From contig NZ_CP137642.1 in assembly GCF_033472595.1 (NCBI RefSeq), positions 1,302,001 through 1,366,000 on the forward strand: a DNA stretch of 64,000 nt, given 5' to 3'. Below, piece by piece: positions 63,739 through 64,000 of the stretch. The number at the start of each line of letters is the position of its first letter. Within the stretch, counting starts at the first letter, position 1. Position numbers and translations under genes: made by a program. Under the pieces are notes generated by a model, which worked only from the letters and a program-made list of their open reading frames with translations, did not search any database and was not told where the DNA came from. This stretch comes from Methanoculleus receptaculi. GTDB lineage: Archaea > Halobacteriota > Methanomicrobia > Methanomicrobiales > Methanoculleaceae.

Positions 63739-64000
63739 ATGAGTACGTTTACCAATTTCGCGATTCGGCACGAATATGCCTCTCTTGCCGCCCTGGGTGA
63801 TCGACTGGGTGAGGTTAGCGGTCTGATCGACTGGGAAGCCTTCCGTCCTCTGCTTGCTGACCTCTACACAAATGCCGAGGGTCGAGGTGGTCGTCCGAGC
63901 TGTGACGTCGTTCTCATGATCAAACTGCTGGTGCTCCAGCAGTGGTATGGCCTCTCGGATCCTGAACTGGAGCGTCAGGCGACCGACCGGATCTCGTTTT
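63739..64000 (+). CDS. IS5-type transposase, N-terminal part (runs off window)
   Basis: The ATG at 63739 opens a frame of 87 codons to the window end: MSTFTNFAIRHEYASLAALGDRLG, then WEAFRPLLADLYTNAEGRGGRPSCDVVLMIKLLVLQQWYGLSDPELERQATDRISF. This is the DUF772 N-terminal domain of IS5-family transposases (GGRPSCD-VLMIKLLVLQQWYGLSD). The DDE residues lie beyond the window. The element's left end is probably near 63674-63680, next to the 98-bp repeat. Confidence 0.9.
   Translation, partial: MSTFTNFAIRHEYASLAALGDRLGEVSGLIDWEAFRPLLADLYTNAEGRGGRPSCDVVLMIKLLVLQQWYGLSDPELERQATDRISF

Overview
The window looks like chromosome from a methanogenic archaeon of the order Methanomicrobiales, most likely Methanoculleus or a close relative (inference from gene content and high GC; not confirmed by a search). 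Archaeal markers are Alba, PCNA, the primase large subunit, ribosomal protein S17e, Hef nuclease-helicase, the archaeosine radical SAM enzyme RaSEA, the CobY-type cobinamide guanylyltransferase, UPF0147, DUF373 and DUF389 proteins, TATA-box promoters, and two tRNA genes without an encoded CCA. Bacterial-type genes (gyrB, uvrABC, a shikimate kinase-like gene) are also present.

Layout. 0-1.7 kb: gyrB, cut by the window edge. 1.7-3.2 kb: two copies of a dispersed repeat around two small unknown genes. 3.2-10.1 kb: conserved housekeeping genes (YjbQ, UPF0147, Hef, GlyRS, UPF0173). 10.5-17.5 kb: DUF389 membrane protein, a frameshifted anion transporter, a Clp1-type kinase, small enzymes, and a histidine kinase followed by a universal-stress/acetyltransferase fusion. 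17.7-26.3 kb: NAD synthase, DNA glycosylase, tRNA-Ser, a secreted protein, RaSEA, archaeal ornithine cyclodeaminase and cobalamin genes (cobD, cobY). 26.3-30.2 kb: cdrS-ftsZ with a clear operator-like inverted-repeat array, then coiled-coil and DUF373 genes. 30.7-36.2 kb: a minus-strand series HD-ThiN-S17e-dapA-dapB-ferredoxin-asd-alba, tightly packed except for two gaps of about 50-60 bp.

36.4-40 kb is accessory: a TnpB remnant, a bacterial-type shikimate kinase-like gene, two frameshifted genes and a toxin-antitoxin pair with a broken toxin, bounded by a roughly 62-bp direct repeat. 40-45.2 kb returns to core genes (priL, pcn, rlmE, moaA, an M20 peptidase). 45.4-53.5 kb is a surface-glycan cluster (GT-C enzymes, flippase-like protein, GT2 enzymes, UDP-GlcNAc epimerase, methyltransferase). 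53.6-61.9 kb: lipoprotein, tRNA-Arg, uvrB-uvrC-uvrA, ferritin-like protein. 62-64 kb: two different IS transposases and a 98-bp repeat present twice.

No wholly new defence or metabolic system is evident. The points most worth follow-up are the cdrS-ftsZ operator array, the recurring pattern of direct repeats around small gene sets, the UspA-UspA-GNAT fusion downstream of a histidine kinase, and a run of single-base frameshifts in short homopolymers, which may be either sequencing error or real gene decay.
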